A program made the translations under genes and the position numbers. From Micromonospora sp. C28SCA-DRY-2 (GTDB lineage: Bacteria > Actinomycetota > Actinomycetes > Mycobacteriales > Micromonosporaceae), in the NCBI RefSeq assembly GCF_030519475.1, contig NZ_JAUMKD010000002.1:801501-865500 (forward strand): DNA of 64,000 nt, read 5' to 3'. The notes beneath the pieces were generated by a model. The model saw only the letters and a list, made by a program, of their open reading frames with translations, was not told where the DNA came from and did not search any database. Numbering within the stretch: position 1 is the stretch's first letter; every line of letters starts with the position of its first letter. Shown here in pieces: positions 52,496 to 61,062 of the stretch.

Positions 52496-52540
52496 CGGAA
52501 CCGCCTGCCGGCGTCGTGGCGACGCGGGCAGGCGGTTCCG
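52496..52540. terminator. Terminator between aroQ and the convergent peptide-ABC operon
   Basis: CGGAACCGCCTGCC (52496-52509) pairs with GGCAGGCGGTTCCG (52527-52540), and an inner GCGTC/GACGC pair (52511-52515/52521-52525) extends it. It ends six bases before the dppF-type stop. Confidence 0.85.
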
Positions 52541-52546
52541 GCGGTG

Positions 52547-53560
52547 TCACGCCTCGTGGGTGGCGACGATCTCCCGCTTCTCGGCGAAGTGGCAGGCGCT
52601 CGGGTGGTCCGAGCCCCGCCGGATCTCCAGCAGCGGCACCTGCTCGGCGCAGACGTCCTGTGCCTTCCAGCACCGGGTGCGGAACCGGCAGCCCGAGGGC
52701 GGGCTCACCGGCGACGGCACGTCACCGGTGAGGCGGATGATCGCCTTGTTGTCCCGCACGGTCGGGTCCGGCACCGGCACCGCCGACAGCAGCGCCTGGG
52801 TGTACGGGTGCGTCGGCCGCTCGTAGATCTCGTCCTCGGTGCCGACCTCGACGATCTTGCCGAGGTACATCACCGCGACCCGGTCGGAGAGGTGCCGCAC
52901 CACCGACAGGTCGTGCGCGATGAACACGTAGGACAGGTTGAACTCGCTCTGCAGCTGCTCGAGCAGGTTCATCACCTGGGCCTGGATCGACACGTCCAGC
53001 GCCGACACCGGCTCGTCGCAGACGATGATCTCGGGCCGCAGGGCCAGCGCCCGGGCGATGCCGATGCGCTGCCGCTGACCGCCGGAGAACTGGTGCGGGT
53101 ACCGGTTGATGTGCTCCGGGTTGAGGCCCACCAGGTCGAGCAGTTCCTTGACCTTGTTCCGGCGGCTGCCCTTCGGCGCCACCTCCGGGTGGATCTCGAA
53201 CGGCTCGCCGATCAGGTCACCGACCGTCATCCGCGGGTTCAGCGAGGTGTACGGGTCCTGCATCACCAGCTGGATCTGCCGGCGCAGCCGCCGCAGCGCG
53301 CCGCCGGAGAGCTTGGAGATGTCCTGTCCCTTGTAGTGCACGCTGCCGGCGGTCGGCCGCTCCAGGTTCATCAGCACCCGGGCCAGCGTCGACTTGCCGC
53401 AACCGGACTCGCCCACCACGCCGAGGGTCTCGCCGGCCCGCAGGTCGAAGGAGACCCCGTCGACGGCCTTGACGTGACCGATGGTCTTCTTGAACACCAC
53501 GCCGCGGGTGACGGGGTAGTGCTTGACCAGGTCACGGACCTCGAGGATGTTCTCAGTCAC
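52547..53560 (-). CDS. Dipeptide/oligopeptide ABC transporter ATP-binding protein (DppF/OppF type)
   Basis: The 337-residue ATPase has Walker [10 protein letters not shown], signature [16 protein letters not shown], Walker [13 protein letters not shown] and switch His in [12 protein letters not shown]. The C-terminal oligopeptide/dipeptide domain has Cys residues ([16 protein letters not shown] ... ACHFAE) that in related proteins hold an iron-sulfur cluster. It starts eight bases inside the end of the DppD gene and is last in the operon. Confidence 0.95.
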   Translation of the reverse strand: MTENILEVRDLVKHYPVTRGVVFKKTIGHVKAVDGVSFDLRAGETLGVVGESGCGKSTLARVLMNLERPTAGSVHYKGQDISKLSGGALRRLRRQIQLVMQDPYTSLNPRMTVGDLIGEPFEIHPEVAPKGSRRNKVKELLDLVGLNPEHINRYPHQFSGGQRQRIGIARALALRPEIIVCDEPVSALDVSIQAQVMNLLEQLQSEFNLSYVFIAHDLSVVRHLSDRVAVMYLGKIVEVGTEDEIYERPTHPYTQALLSAVPVPDPTVRDNKAIIRLTGDVPSPVSPPSGCRFRTRCWKAQDVCAEQVPLLEIRRGSDHPSACHFAEKREIVATHEA

Positions 53561-54590
53561 GGTTCACCAGCTCCTCGGCGAAGTGGCAGGCGCTGGCCCG
53601 GCCGGCACCCACCTGCAGCAGCGGCGGGATCTTCTCCCGGCAGACCGGCTGCGCCATGGGGCAACGCGGGTTGAACGGGCAGCCCGGCGGGATGTTCATC
53701 AGGTTCGGCGGGAGGCCCTTGATCGTCCGGAGCTGCTGCCCCTTCTCGTCCAGCCGGGGGATCGAGTTGAGCAGGCCGAGGGTGTACGGGTGCGCCGGCT
53801 TGGCGTACAGGTCGTACACGTTGGCTTCCTCGACGATCCGGCCGGCGTACATGACAGCGATCCGGTCCGCGACGTCGGCGACCACGCCGAGGTCGTGGGT
53901 GATCAGGATCAGGCCCATCTGCCGCTCCCGCTGGAGCTCGGCCAGCAGGTCCATGATCTGGGCCTGCACCGTCACGTCCAGCGCCGTGGTCGGCTCGTCC
54001 GCGATCAGCACCTCCGGGTCGAGCGCCAGCGACATCGCGATCATGGCGCGCTGCCGCATACCGCCGGAGAACTGGTGCGGGTAGTTGTTGAACCGGCCCT
54101 TGGCGTTCGGGATCTTGACCTGGTCGAGCATCTCGATCGCGCGCTTCTTGGCCTCGGCGCGGCCCAGGCCGCGCCGAACCCGGAACTGCTCGGCGATCTG
54201 GAAGCCGACGGTGAAAACCGGGTTGAGCGCGGAGAGCGCGTCCTGGAAGATCATGGCGATCCCCTCGCCGCGGATGCGGCGACGCTCCTCGGCGGACATG
54301 GTCAGCATGTCCTTGCCGTGGAAACGGACCTGACCACCGGTGACGAAGCCGGGGGGCGTGTCCAGGATGCCCATGATCGTCTGGGCGGTGACGCTCTTAC
54401 CGGAGCCGGACTCGCCGAGCACGGCGAGGGTCTCCCCCGCGTCGACGTGGTACGTGACCCCGTTGATGACCTTGGCGACGCCGTCCCGGGTACGGAACTC
54501 CACGCGCAGGTCGTCGACCTCCAGCAGCCGGCCGGCGGGCCGCCCGGAGGCGCCTGCCGCGGACTGCTCGGACACGAGAATGTCGGACAA
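53553..54590 (-). CDS. Dipeptide/oligopeptide ABC transporter ATP-binding protein (DppD/OppD type)
   Basis: The 345-residue ATPase has Walker A GESGSGKS, signature QFSGGMRQRAMIAMSL, Walker B VLIADEPTTALD and switch His in THDLGVVADVAD. The C-terminal cysteine-rich segment GCPFNPRCPMAQPVC ... ACHFAEE matches the family. It pairs with the DppF-type subunit to power peptide uptake through the two permeases encoded upstream. Confidence 0.95.
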   Translation of the reverse strand: MSDILVSEQSAAGASGRPAGRLLEVDDLRVEFRTRDGVAKVINGVTYHVDAGETLAVLGESGSGKSVTAQTIMGILDTPPGFVTGGQVRFHGKDMLTMSAEERRRIRGEGIAMIFQDALSALNPVFTVGFQIAEQFRVRRGLGRAEAKKRAIEMLDQVKIPNAKGRFNNYPHQFSGGMRQRAMIAMSLALDPEVLIADEPTTALDVTVQAQIMDLLAELQRERQMGLILITHDLGVVADVADRIAVMYAGRIVEEANVYDLYAKPAHPYTLGLLNSIPRLDEKGQQLRTIKGLPPNLMNIPPGCPFNPRCPMAQPVCREKIPPLLQVGAGRASACHFAEELVNRD

Positions 54591-54601
54591 CTGAATCGCC
54601 C

Positions 54602-55579
54602 CTAGCGGAGTTTCGGATCGAGGGCCTCGCGGACCGCCTCGCCGAGCATCACGAAGCTCAGCACGGCGGTGACGAGGAACGCGGCGGGGAAGAAGAGCAG
54701 GAACGGCGAGACGCGGATGTACTGCTGCGCCTCACTGATCATGATGCCCCAGGACACCACCGGGGTCTTCAGGCCGACGCCCAGGAAGGACAGCGTCGCC
54801 TCGGCGCCGATGAACGAACCCACCATGATCGTGCCGTACACCAGCAGCGGCGCCAGGCAGTTCGGCAGCAGGTGCTTCAGGATGATCCGGCCGGTGCCGG
54901 CACCCAGCGCCCGCGCGGCCACGATGTAGTCCGCCTCCTTGGTGGCCAGCACCGAGGAGCGCATCAGCCGCATCACCACCGGCCAGCTCAGCACCGTCAG
55001 GGAGAGGATCACCAGACCCATGATCTCCGGGGTGCTGTTGTCGGTGCCCGAACCGTTGAAGGTGGTCAGGATGACGATAGCGCCGAGCACGAACGGCAGG
55101 CCGAAGAAGACATCGGCGATCCGGGACAGCAGGCCGTCCACCCAGCCGCCGCGGTAGCCGGCGATGATCCCCATGGTGCCGCCGATCAGCAGCGTACCGG
55201 CCACCGAGAGCACCGCCACCACGATCGAGGCGCGGGCGCCGTAGATGACCCGGGCGTACACGTCGCGGCCCTGCACGTCGTAGCCGAACCAGCCGTCGGC
55301 CCCCGGCTCCACCCGGCTGCGCGACAGCGCGCCGTTGACCGGGTCGCCGTTGGTGAACAGCGACGGGAACGCCGCCATCACCAGGAAGATCACGATGAAC
55401 GTGGCCGAGATCCAGAACAGCGGCTTGCGACGCAGATCCTGCCAGGCGTCGCCGAGCAGACCCCGCGGCTTCTCCTTGCGGGCGTTCTCCGGCAGCCCCG
55501 CGTCGGCCGGCGCGCCGATCTGGCTCGGCTGCTCGGCACGGGGGGTGCTGACGATCGATGCGGTGCTCGGGTCACTCAT
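54602..55579 (-). CDS. Dipeptide ABC transporter permease (DppC type)
   Basis: The 325-residue protein has six spans: a first one at FWISATFIVIFLVMAAFPSLF, then a periplasmic loop with GYDVQGRDVYARVIYGARAS, and the conserved EAA-type loop ADYIVAARALGAGTGRIILKHLLPNCLAPLLVYGT. It ends VLSFVMLGEAVREALDPKLR as usual for DppC/OppC. Overlaps the upstream permease by eight bases. Confidence 0.95.
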   Translation of the reverse strand: MSDPSTASIVSTPRAEQPSQIGAPADAGLPENARKEKPRGLLGDAWQDLRRKPLFWISATFIVIFLVMAAFPSLFTNGDPVNGALSRSRVEPGADGWFGYDVQGRDVYARVIYGARASIVVAVLSVAGTLLIGGTMGIIAGYRGGWVDGLLSRIADVFFGLPFVLGAIVILTTFNGSGTDNSTPEIMGLVILSLTVLSWPVVMRLMRSSVLATKEADYIVAARALGAGTGRIILKHLLPNCLAPLLVYGTIMVGSFIGAEATLSFLGVGLKTPVVSWGIMISEAQQYIRVSPFLLFFPAAFLVTAVLSFVMLGEAVREALDPKLR

Positions 55580-56498
55580 AGCGGATCCTCGGGTCCAGGG
55601 CGGCGTAGAGCAGGTCGACCAGCAGGTTCATCAGCAGGTAGACCAGCACCAGGACCACCACGATGGAGACAACGGTAGCGCTCTCCTTGGTGACGATCGC
55701 TCGGAAGACCTGGCGACCGATCCCGTTGATGCCGAAGATGCCCTCGGTGACGATGGCGCCGCCCATCAGGGCGCCGAGGTCGGTGCCGAGCAGCGTGACG
55801 ACCGGGATGAGGGAGTTGCGCAGCAGGTGCACCCCGACCACCCGGCGCATCGGCAGGCCCTTGGCGATCGCCGTGCGCACGTAGTCGGCCCGCCGGTTCT
55901 CGGCGATGCTCGTCCGCGACACCCGCGCGATGTAGGCCATGGAGGCGCTGCCCAGTACGAAGCCGGGCACGATCAGCTCGGAGATCCGCATCTCGTTGGA
56001 GACGGTCGGCTTGACGATGCCCCACTGCACACCCAGCACCCACTGGAGCACGAAGCCGATGACGAAGACCGGCAGCGCGATCAGGAACAGGGTGGAGACG
56101 AGAACCAGGTTGTCCAGGAACCCGTTGCGACGCAGGCCGGTCAGCACGCCCGCAGTGAGACCGATGAGGGCCTCGATGGCGAGGGCGACCACGGCCAGCT
56201 TCAGCGTGTTCGGGTACGACGTGGCGATGATGTCGCCGATCGGCCGGCCACCGAAGGTGGTGCCGAAGTCGCCCTGGAACAGGTTCTGCATGTAGTTGCC
56301 GTACTGGACGAAAATGTTCTCGTTCAGCTTGAACTTCTCGGTCATCATGTTGACGTACGCGTCCGGGCAAGCGCGCTCACCGCACTTGCCGGCGAACGGG
56401 TCGCCCGGCACCGACCACACGAGCCAGTAGATGAGGAACGTGGTGCCGATGAAGACCGGAATGAGTTGGAGCAGCCGTCTCAACAGATAACGGCCCAT
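55572..56498 (-). CDS. Dipeptide ABC transporter permease (DppB type)
   Basis: About 308 residues from ATG 56498 with GGAGG eight bases upstream. MGRYLLRRLLQLIPVFIGTTFLIYWLV is the standard DppB start. GDPFAGKCGERACPD is followed by the SBPBP-type loop, the EAA loop RADYVRTAIAKGLPMRRVVGVHLLRNSLIPVVTLLGTDLGALMGGAIVTE, and the end LVDLLYAALDPRIRYE. An upstream in-frame start (56576) lacks support. Confidence 0.95.
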   Translation of the reverse strand: MGRYLLRRLLQLIPVFIGTTFLIYWLVWSVPGDPFAGKCGERACPDAYVNMMTEKFKLNENIFVQYGNYMQNLFQGDFGTTFGGRPIGDIIATSYPNTLKLAVVALAIEALIGLTAGVLTGLRRNGFLDNLVLVSTLFLIALPVFVIGFVLQWVLGVQWGIVKPTVSNEMRISELIVPGFVLGSASMAYIARVSRTSIAENRRADYVRTAIAKGLPMRRVVGVHLLRNSLIPVVTLLGTDLGALMGGAIVTEGIFGINGIGRQVFRAIVTKESATVVSIVVVLVLVYLLMNLLVDLLYAALDPRIRYE

Positions 56499-56591
56499 GG
56501 GGTGGTCCTCCAGACAGGGGGCGCGTCGGACGGCCGACACGGGGATGACAGACCTTGCGGGGAGATGTTGTAACACCTCCTCACGGAACGG

Positions 56592-56629
56592 CCCGGGTCG
56601 GGCCCACCGGTAGGTGAGCCCGACCCGGG
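56592..56629 (-). terminator. Intercistronic hairpin between binding-protein and permease genes
   Basis: CCCGGGTCGGGC (56592-56603) pairs exactly with GCCCGACCCGGG (56618-56629), and an inner CACC/GGTG pair extends it. It lacks a T-run. In such operons a hairpin here usually stops most transcripts or protects the 5' mRNA so the binding protein is made in excess over the membrane parts. Confidence 0.75.
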
Positions 56630-56644
56630 GTCAGACCGTTCGGA

Positions 56645-58288
56645 TCAGAGCTCGACCGAGGTGATGTCGAGCTCGCCGACGTTGGTCAGCTCGAGCTTCT
56701 TGATCTTCTCCGAGTGGCCGGACTGCTGGCCACCGAAGTAGATCGGCACCGACGGAACGTCCTGGTCGATGAGCTTGACCGCCTCGGCGAACTTGGCGTG
56801 CGAGGCCTCGAGGCTCGGCGCGCTGCTGGCCTCCTTGGCCAGGCGGTCGACCTCCTTGTTGCTGTACAGGCCGTCGTTCGAGGAACCACCGGTCACGTAG
56901 AGCGGGTTGACCCAGTTCTCCACGTCCGGGTAGTCCTGCTGCCAGCCGGCGCGGTACATGCCGGTCATCTTGTGGGCGTTGATGTTCTGGCGGAACACCG
57001 CGAAGGTCGGCACACCCTCGGCGACGGCGTCGATCTGCAGGTTGGTCTTGATCTGCTGGGCGACGGCCTCCATCCACTCCTTGTGGCTGGCGTCCGCGTT
57101 GTAGGCCAGGGTCAGCTTGCCCGAGAAGCCACCAGCCTCGGCCAGGAGCCGCTTGGCCTCCTCCGGGTTGAACTGGCAGGAGGTGCAGTTGCCCGGAGCG
57201 GCACCCGGGGTCAGCGGGTTGGCCCAGCTGTCGGCCGGCTTCCGGTTACCGAAGAAGATCTTGTCGCTGATCTCCTGGCGGTTGATCGACAGCGAGATCG
57301 CCTTGCGCAGCTTGGCGTTCTGGAAGCGCTTGTCGTAGATCGGGAAGGCGATGATGCCGGTCGACGGGGTGGTCGAGGAGATCGCCCGCTCGCCCAGGTC
57401 GGTCTTCCACTTGTCGCCCGCGAGCGAGGAGACCGGAACCTGCTGCATGAAGTCGATGTTGCCGGACAGCAGGTCGTTGTAGGCGGCCGTGTCGTCCTGG
57501 TAGATCTTGACGTTGACGTCCTTGATCTTCATCTTGTCGCGCAGCTGGTAGTCGTCGAAGCGCGTCAGCTTGATCATGACGTCGTCTTCCCACGACACGA
57601 ACTTCACCGGGCCGTTACCGATCGGCTTGCGGCCGAACTCTTCCGGCTTCTGGGTGAAGAAGGCGTCCGGCAGCGGCATGAAGGTGCTGTAGCCGAGCTT
57701 GGTCGGGAACACGGCGGTCGGGGCCGCGAGGGTGACCTCGAAGCTCCAGTCGTCCAGGACCTTGAGGCCCTTCATCTCCTTGGCCGTCGGCTCGGGGGCC
57801 TTCTGCGGGCCCTCGGCGCCGTCCGGGTCCTCGGTGTGGACGTCGGTGAAGCCGTCGATGTCGGCGAAGAAGCTGCCGTTCTGGGCACCGTTCGGGGAGT
57901 ACGCGCCCCAGTTCCAGGCGTCCACGAAGTTCTTGGCCTTGACGGGGGTGCCGTCGTGGAACTTCGTGTTCTCCTTGATCTTGATCTTGTAGACCTTGGA
58001 GTCGGTCGTCTCGATCGACTCGGCGAGAGCGTTCCGCGGAGCACCACCGTCGTTGGGGTACTCGACCAGGCCGGTCCACATCCAGTCGATGATCTTGCCA
58101 CCACCGGTCTCGGTGGTGTTCGACGGCACCAGGGGGTTCTCCGGCTGGGTGCCTTCGATGGTGATCGCGCCGTCGGTGCTGGCGCCGGCGTCGCCGCCGT
58201 CGCTGTCGCTGCCCGAGCAGCCGGACGCGACGAGCGCGAAAGCCGCGCCCAGCGCGACCGCGCCCGTTGCCCGCTTCGAGACTCTCAT
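56645..58288 (-). CDS. Peptide ABC transporter substrate-binding lipoprotein (DppA/OppA type)
   Basis: About 547 residues from ATG 58288 (AGGAGG nine bases upstream). The lipobox LVASGC ends the signal peptide, with Cys24 the lipid anchor. The SBP_bac_5 fold follows: GGKIIDWMWTGLVEYPNDGG, KIKENTKFHDGTPVKAKNFVDAWNW, GNGPVKFVSWEDD, LRKAISLSINRQEISDKIFFG and GWQQDYPDVENWVNPLY. It binds di- or oligopeptides outside the membrane for the DppBC/DF complex. Glu/Asp and Lys are unusually common, as in exported binding proteins. Confidence 0.95.
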   Translation of the reverse strand: MRVSKRATGAVALGAAFALVASGCSGSDSDGGDAGASTDGAITIEGTQPENPLVPSNTTETGGGKIIDWMWTGLVEYPNDGGAPRNALAESIETTDSKVYKIKIKENTKFHDGTPVKAKNFVDAWNWGAYSPNGAQNGSFFADIDGFTDVHTEDPDGAEGPQKAPEPTAKEMKGLKVLDDWSFEVTLAAPTAVFPTKLGYSTFMPLPDAFFTQKPEEFGRKPIGNGPVKFVSWEDDVMIKLTRFDDYQLRDKMKIKDVNVKIYQDDTAAYNDLLSGNIDFMQQVPVSSLAGDKWKTDLGERAISSTTPSTGIIAFPIYDKRFQNAKLRKAISLSINRQEISDKIFFGNRKPADSWANPLTPGAAPGNCTSCQFNPEEAKRLLAEAGGFSGKLTLAYNADASHKEWMEAVAQQIKTNLQIDAVAEGVPTFAVFRQNINAHKMTGMYRAGWQQDYPDVENWVNPLYVTGGSSNDGLYSNKEVDRLAKEASSAPSLEASHAKFAEAVKLIDQDVPSVPIYFGGQQSGHSEKIKKLELTNVGELDITSVEL

Positions 58289-58716
58289 TCCGAGGGGCCT
58301 CCTCTTTCTAACCTGGTTCGTCGTGGGTTTCACGCACGTTGGGGGGTGACGCCGCCGTCGGCTCCGCACGCGGGCCGCCGGTCCTACCGCAGAGAAATCG
58401 GGACACCCTGAGGTACCGATCCGCCGGGCCACCTCATCCATCGAGCTCGGCACGCGCACACGTCACGACCACCAACCGCACCGCTCGCGGTGCCGGAGGG
58501 TGGTCGCAGGTCGTACGGAGTGCCTCACGCGAGGGGTGAGGTGCTGCCACTGTGACACTCACTTGCCCGTTACGTGAAGGTGCCGTTATCAAGCCGTTAG
58601 TTGGTCGCCACGTTGCCGATACTTGAGAAAAGATCATGAAACAGCTCGGTGGCACCGCCCTGAGCAGCGAAGATACACCCACGCCGGGCGCTGCGACGAG
58701 CGCGCGCTGAGCGGTT
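58289..58716. other. Upstream region of the peptide importer operon
   Basis: About 430 bases between the lipoprotein gene and the truncated PIG-L gene. Its right part (58560-58640) is AT-richer and contains repeated CCGTTA/CGTTAC words, a likely promoter area for the leftward operon, but I cannot fix -35/-10 boxes. A small CCTCAC/GTGAGG hairpin lies at 58523-58541. No gene is supported. Confidence 0.4.
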
Positions 58717-58914
58717 GTGACCTTCCCCGCCCCGGCTCCGGCGCGCTCCGGAGTCAGCTCCGCGCTGGCCGTATTTGCCCATCCGGACGATACAGATTTC
58801 GGCTGTGCGGGCACAATAGCAAGCTGGGTGGACGAGGGCATCGAGGTGGCGTACCTCACGGCCACCCGGGGCGGCACGGGCCGCCGGCCGGCCACGGCCG
58901 CCACCGTCCGGTGA
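58717..58914 (+). pseudogene. Truncated PIG-L (LmbE) family deacetylase, N-terminal remnant
   Basis: The 65-residue frame contains ALAVFAHPDDTDFGCAGTIASWVDEGIEVAYLTATRGG, the first strand, the zinc-binding AHPDD motif and second strand of PIG-L deacetylases such as MshB, which are normally 230-300 residues. After TRGG the sequence becomes RRPATAATVR and stops. Nothing downstream continues the family in any frame, so the rest was deleted rather than shifted. It cannot be an active deacetylase. Confidence 0.75.
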
Positions 58915-58980
58915 CCGAGTTACCCCCGATCGCCTGACATGGGGCAGGCGAGACCCCCGCTCGGACGACCAGCACGTCGA

Positions 58981-59020
58981 CGGCCCCGGCGCCCGCCTGG
59001 GTGGGCGGGTGCCGGGGCCG
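58981..59020. terminator. Terminator downstream of the thioester-domain protein gene
   Basis: CGGCCCCGGC and CCCGCC on the left (58981-58997) pair with GGCGGG and GCCGGGGCCG on the right (59004-59020), a 17-bp stem with one G-U pair and a six-base loop. It lies 19 bases beyond the stop on the minus strand. Confidence 0.8.
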
Positions 59021-59039
59021 GGATCGAGCCGCGGTCCGG

Positions 59040-60188
59040 TCAGGCGGTGAAGCGGACCTTGCGGCGGCGGACCACCAGGACGGTGACCGCGCCGGCGGCC
59101 AGCAGCACCAGGCCGGCGGTGATCGCGGTGGCGATCGGGGAACCGGTCAGCGGCAGGTCGCCGCCGTTGGAGGCCGGCGAGGTGGACGGCGCCGGGCTCT
59201 CGGCCGGAGCCGACGGCGACGGCGATTCGGCCGGCGTGCTCGGCGTCGGCGTCGGGCTCGGCGACGACGGGGCGGCGGTGAAGGTGGCGGCCGCCTTGGC
59301 GGTCACCGTCTCGTCGGTGCTGCCGCCCAGGATCAGCTTCTGCGCCTTGCCGCCGGTGTACAGGAAGACCCGGCCGAAGGAGACCGAACCCTTGGCGGAC
59401 AGCGTGACCTCGACCTCACCGGCGTCCTCGGCGGTCAGCCAGAACTTGCCGCCGTTGGCGGTGGCGGTGACCGGCTTGCCCTCGGCGTCGACGGCCACGC
59501 CGCCGGTGACCTTGAGGGTGATCTCGCCGGCCGGGCCCTTCACCGTGAACGGGCCGGCCTTCTCACCGACGGTCGCCTTGGCGCTGGTCGGGTCCACGGT
59601 CAGCTCGGCCTTCGGCTCGGGCTGGTCGGTGGCGTTGGCCACCAGGTAGTCGTGCACCTTCTTGACCACGTCGTACTGCTGCTTGCCGAGCAGGCCCTTG
59701 TCCTTGACCCAGGCGCCCAGCTCGATGCCGTCGCTGAAGTGCCAGACGGCGGTCTGGGTGCCGAAGTAGAGCAGGTTGTTCCGCTTGACCTCGTCCAGGT
59801 TCGCCGGCATGGTGGCGCCGGCGGCCGCCAGCAGCTTGGCCGGGTCGGCGTTCGGGTAGCCGTGGGTGAGCACCCACTGCACCTTGCCGAGGTTCTTCAC
59901 CTGGGACTCGTCCCAGGTGCCCTCGGCGTACTTGCCGTTGATCGCCACGTTGGTGTGGTAGTCGATGCAGAACGCGGGCAGGGTCTTCCCGTCGATCTTC
60001 AGCGCCAGGGCGCTGACCGGCTTTGCCTTGCCGTTGAGCAGCAGGGTGACCTTGCTGCCCGGAACCGACTTGGCCACGCCGGTGGCCGGCTCGGCGGCGG
60101 CCGGCGCGGCGAAGCCGAGCGCCAGCGCACCACCGGCGACGACGCCCAGGGCGATCCGGGCCCAGCGCCGTCCTCGTTGTCCGATCAT
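59040..60188 (-). CDS. Cell-wall-anchored thioester (TQXA) domain protein with LPxTG-type sorting signal
   Basis: About 382 residues from ATG 60188. The signal peptide is cleaved near AAAEP (residue ~32). The thioester domain has Cys74 in PAFCIDYH and Gln145 in FGTQTAVWHF; in this family these two form an internal thioester that binds host or surface amines covalently. A beta-rich middle (residues ~190-300) and a Ser/Pro/Thr stalk follow. The sorting signal is LPLTG at ~345-349, a membrane span, and RRRKVRF. Sortase should fix it to peptidoglycan. In actinomycetes such proteins decorate hyphae; the target is unknown. No sortase gene is next to it. Confidence 0.92.
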   Translation of the reverse strand: MIGQRGRRWARIALGVVAGGALALGFAAPAAAEPATGVAKSVPGSKVTLLLNGKAKPVSALALKIDGKTLPAFCIDYHTNVAINGKYAEGTWDESQVKNLGKVQWVLTHGYPNADPAKLLAAAGATMPANLDEVKRNNLLYFGTQTAVWHFSDGIELGAWVKDKGLLGKQQYDVVKKVHDYLVANATDQPEPKAELTVDPTSAKATVGEKAGPFTVKGPAGEITLKVTGGVAVDAEGKPVTATANGGKFWLTAEDAGEVEVTLSAKGSVSFGRVFLYTGGKAQKLILGGSTDETVTAKAAATFTAAPSSPSPTPTPSTPAESPSPSAPAESPAPSTSPASNGGDLPLTGSPIATAITAGLVLLAAGAVTVLVVRRRKVRFTA

Positions 60189-60375
60189 GAGATGTGTACC
60201 TCTCCCCAGGGATGACCCGCTCCGGGCGGGTTGCGTGGGCCGCCGTTCCCGCGGGATGCGCACCACCCGCGCGCGAGAACGCGACGGGGCATTATCAAAC
60301 GCGAATTGATCGTTTGTCAGCCCCTGCGGGTCAGATCCGTCGCATCTGTCCGGATTGACGGGGAAGAGGAATAGG

Positions 60376-61062
60376 TCACACCAGACGACGATCGGCCGCC
60401 CAGCGGGACAATTCGTACCGATTGGACATCTGCAGCTTGCGGAGCACGTTCGACACGTGCGTCTCGACCGTCTTGATCGAGATGTAGAGCTCCTTGGCGA
60501 TCTCCTTGTACGCGTACCCCCGGGCGAGCAGCCGGAGCACCTCGCGCTCCCGGTTGGTCAGCTGGTCCAGCTCCGGGTCGGCCACCGGCGCGTCCGGCCG
60601 GGCGGCGAAGGCGTCCAGCACGAACCCGGCCAGCCGAGGGCTGAACACCGCGTCGCCGTCGGCCACCCGGCGGATCGCCGCCGCCAGCTCGTCCGGCGAG
60701 ATGGTCTTGGTGACGTAGCCCCGGGCGCCGGCCCGGATCAGCCCGATCACGTCCTCGGCGGCGTCGGAGACGCTCAGCGCCAGGAACTTCACCTGCGGGT
60801 GGGTACGCCGCATCGCGTCCAGCACCGCGCGGCCACCGCCGTCGGGCATGTGCACGTCGAGCAGGACCACGTCGGGCAGGGCGGCGGCGATCCGGCTGAC
60901 CGCCTCGGCCACGGTGCTCGCCTCGCCCACCACCTCGACGTGCGCGCCCAGCTCGGCGCGGACCCCCGCGCGGAACATGGCGTGGTCGTCGACGAGGAAG
61001 ACCCGCAGCCGCTCCGCGCCGGCACCCGCTCCCTCGACCGGTTCCATCGACTGCTCGGTCAT
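60376..61062 (-). CDS. NarL/FixJ-type response regulator
   Basis: About 228 residues from ATG 61062, whose first bases overlap the kinase stop (TGATG). The receiver domain (residues ~19-135) has phospho-acceptor Asp69 in VVLLDVHMPDG, acidic VDDH and Lys in YVTKTISP. The LuxR-type helix-turn-helix is LTNREREVLRLLARGYAYKEIAKELYISIKTVETHVSNVLRKLQM. It should be phosphorylated by the PspC-domain kinase encoded just upstream, and probably controls the divergent PspC-toastrack gene. Confidence 0.94.
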   Translation of the reverse strand: MTEQSMEPVEGAGAGAERLRVFLVDDHAMFRAGVRAELGAHVEVVGEASTVAEAVSRIAAALPDVVLLDVHMPDGGGRAVLDAMRRTHPQVKFLALSVSDAAEDVIGLIRAGARGYVTKTISPDELAAAIRRVADGDAVFSPRLAGFVLDAFAARPDAPVADPELDQLTNREREVLRLLARGYAYKEIAKELYISIKTVETHVSNVLRKLQMSNRYELSRWAADRRLV

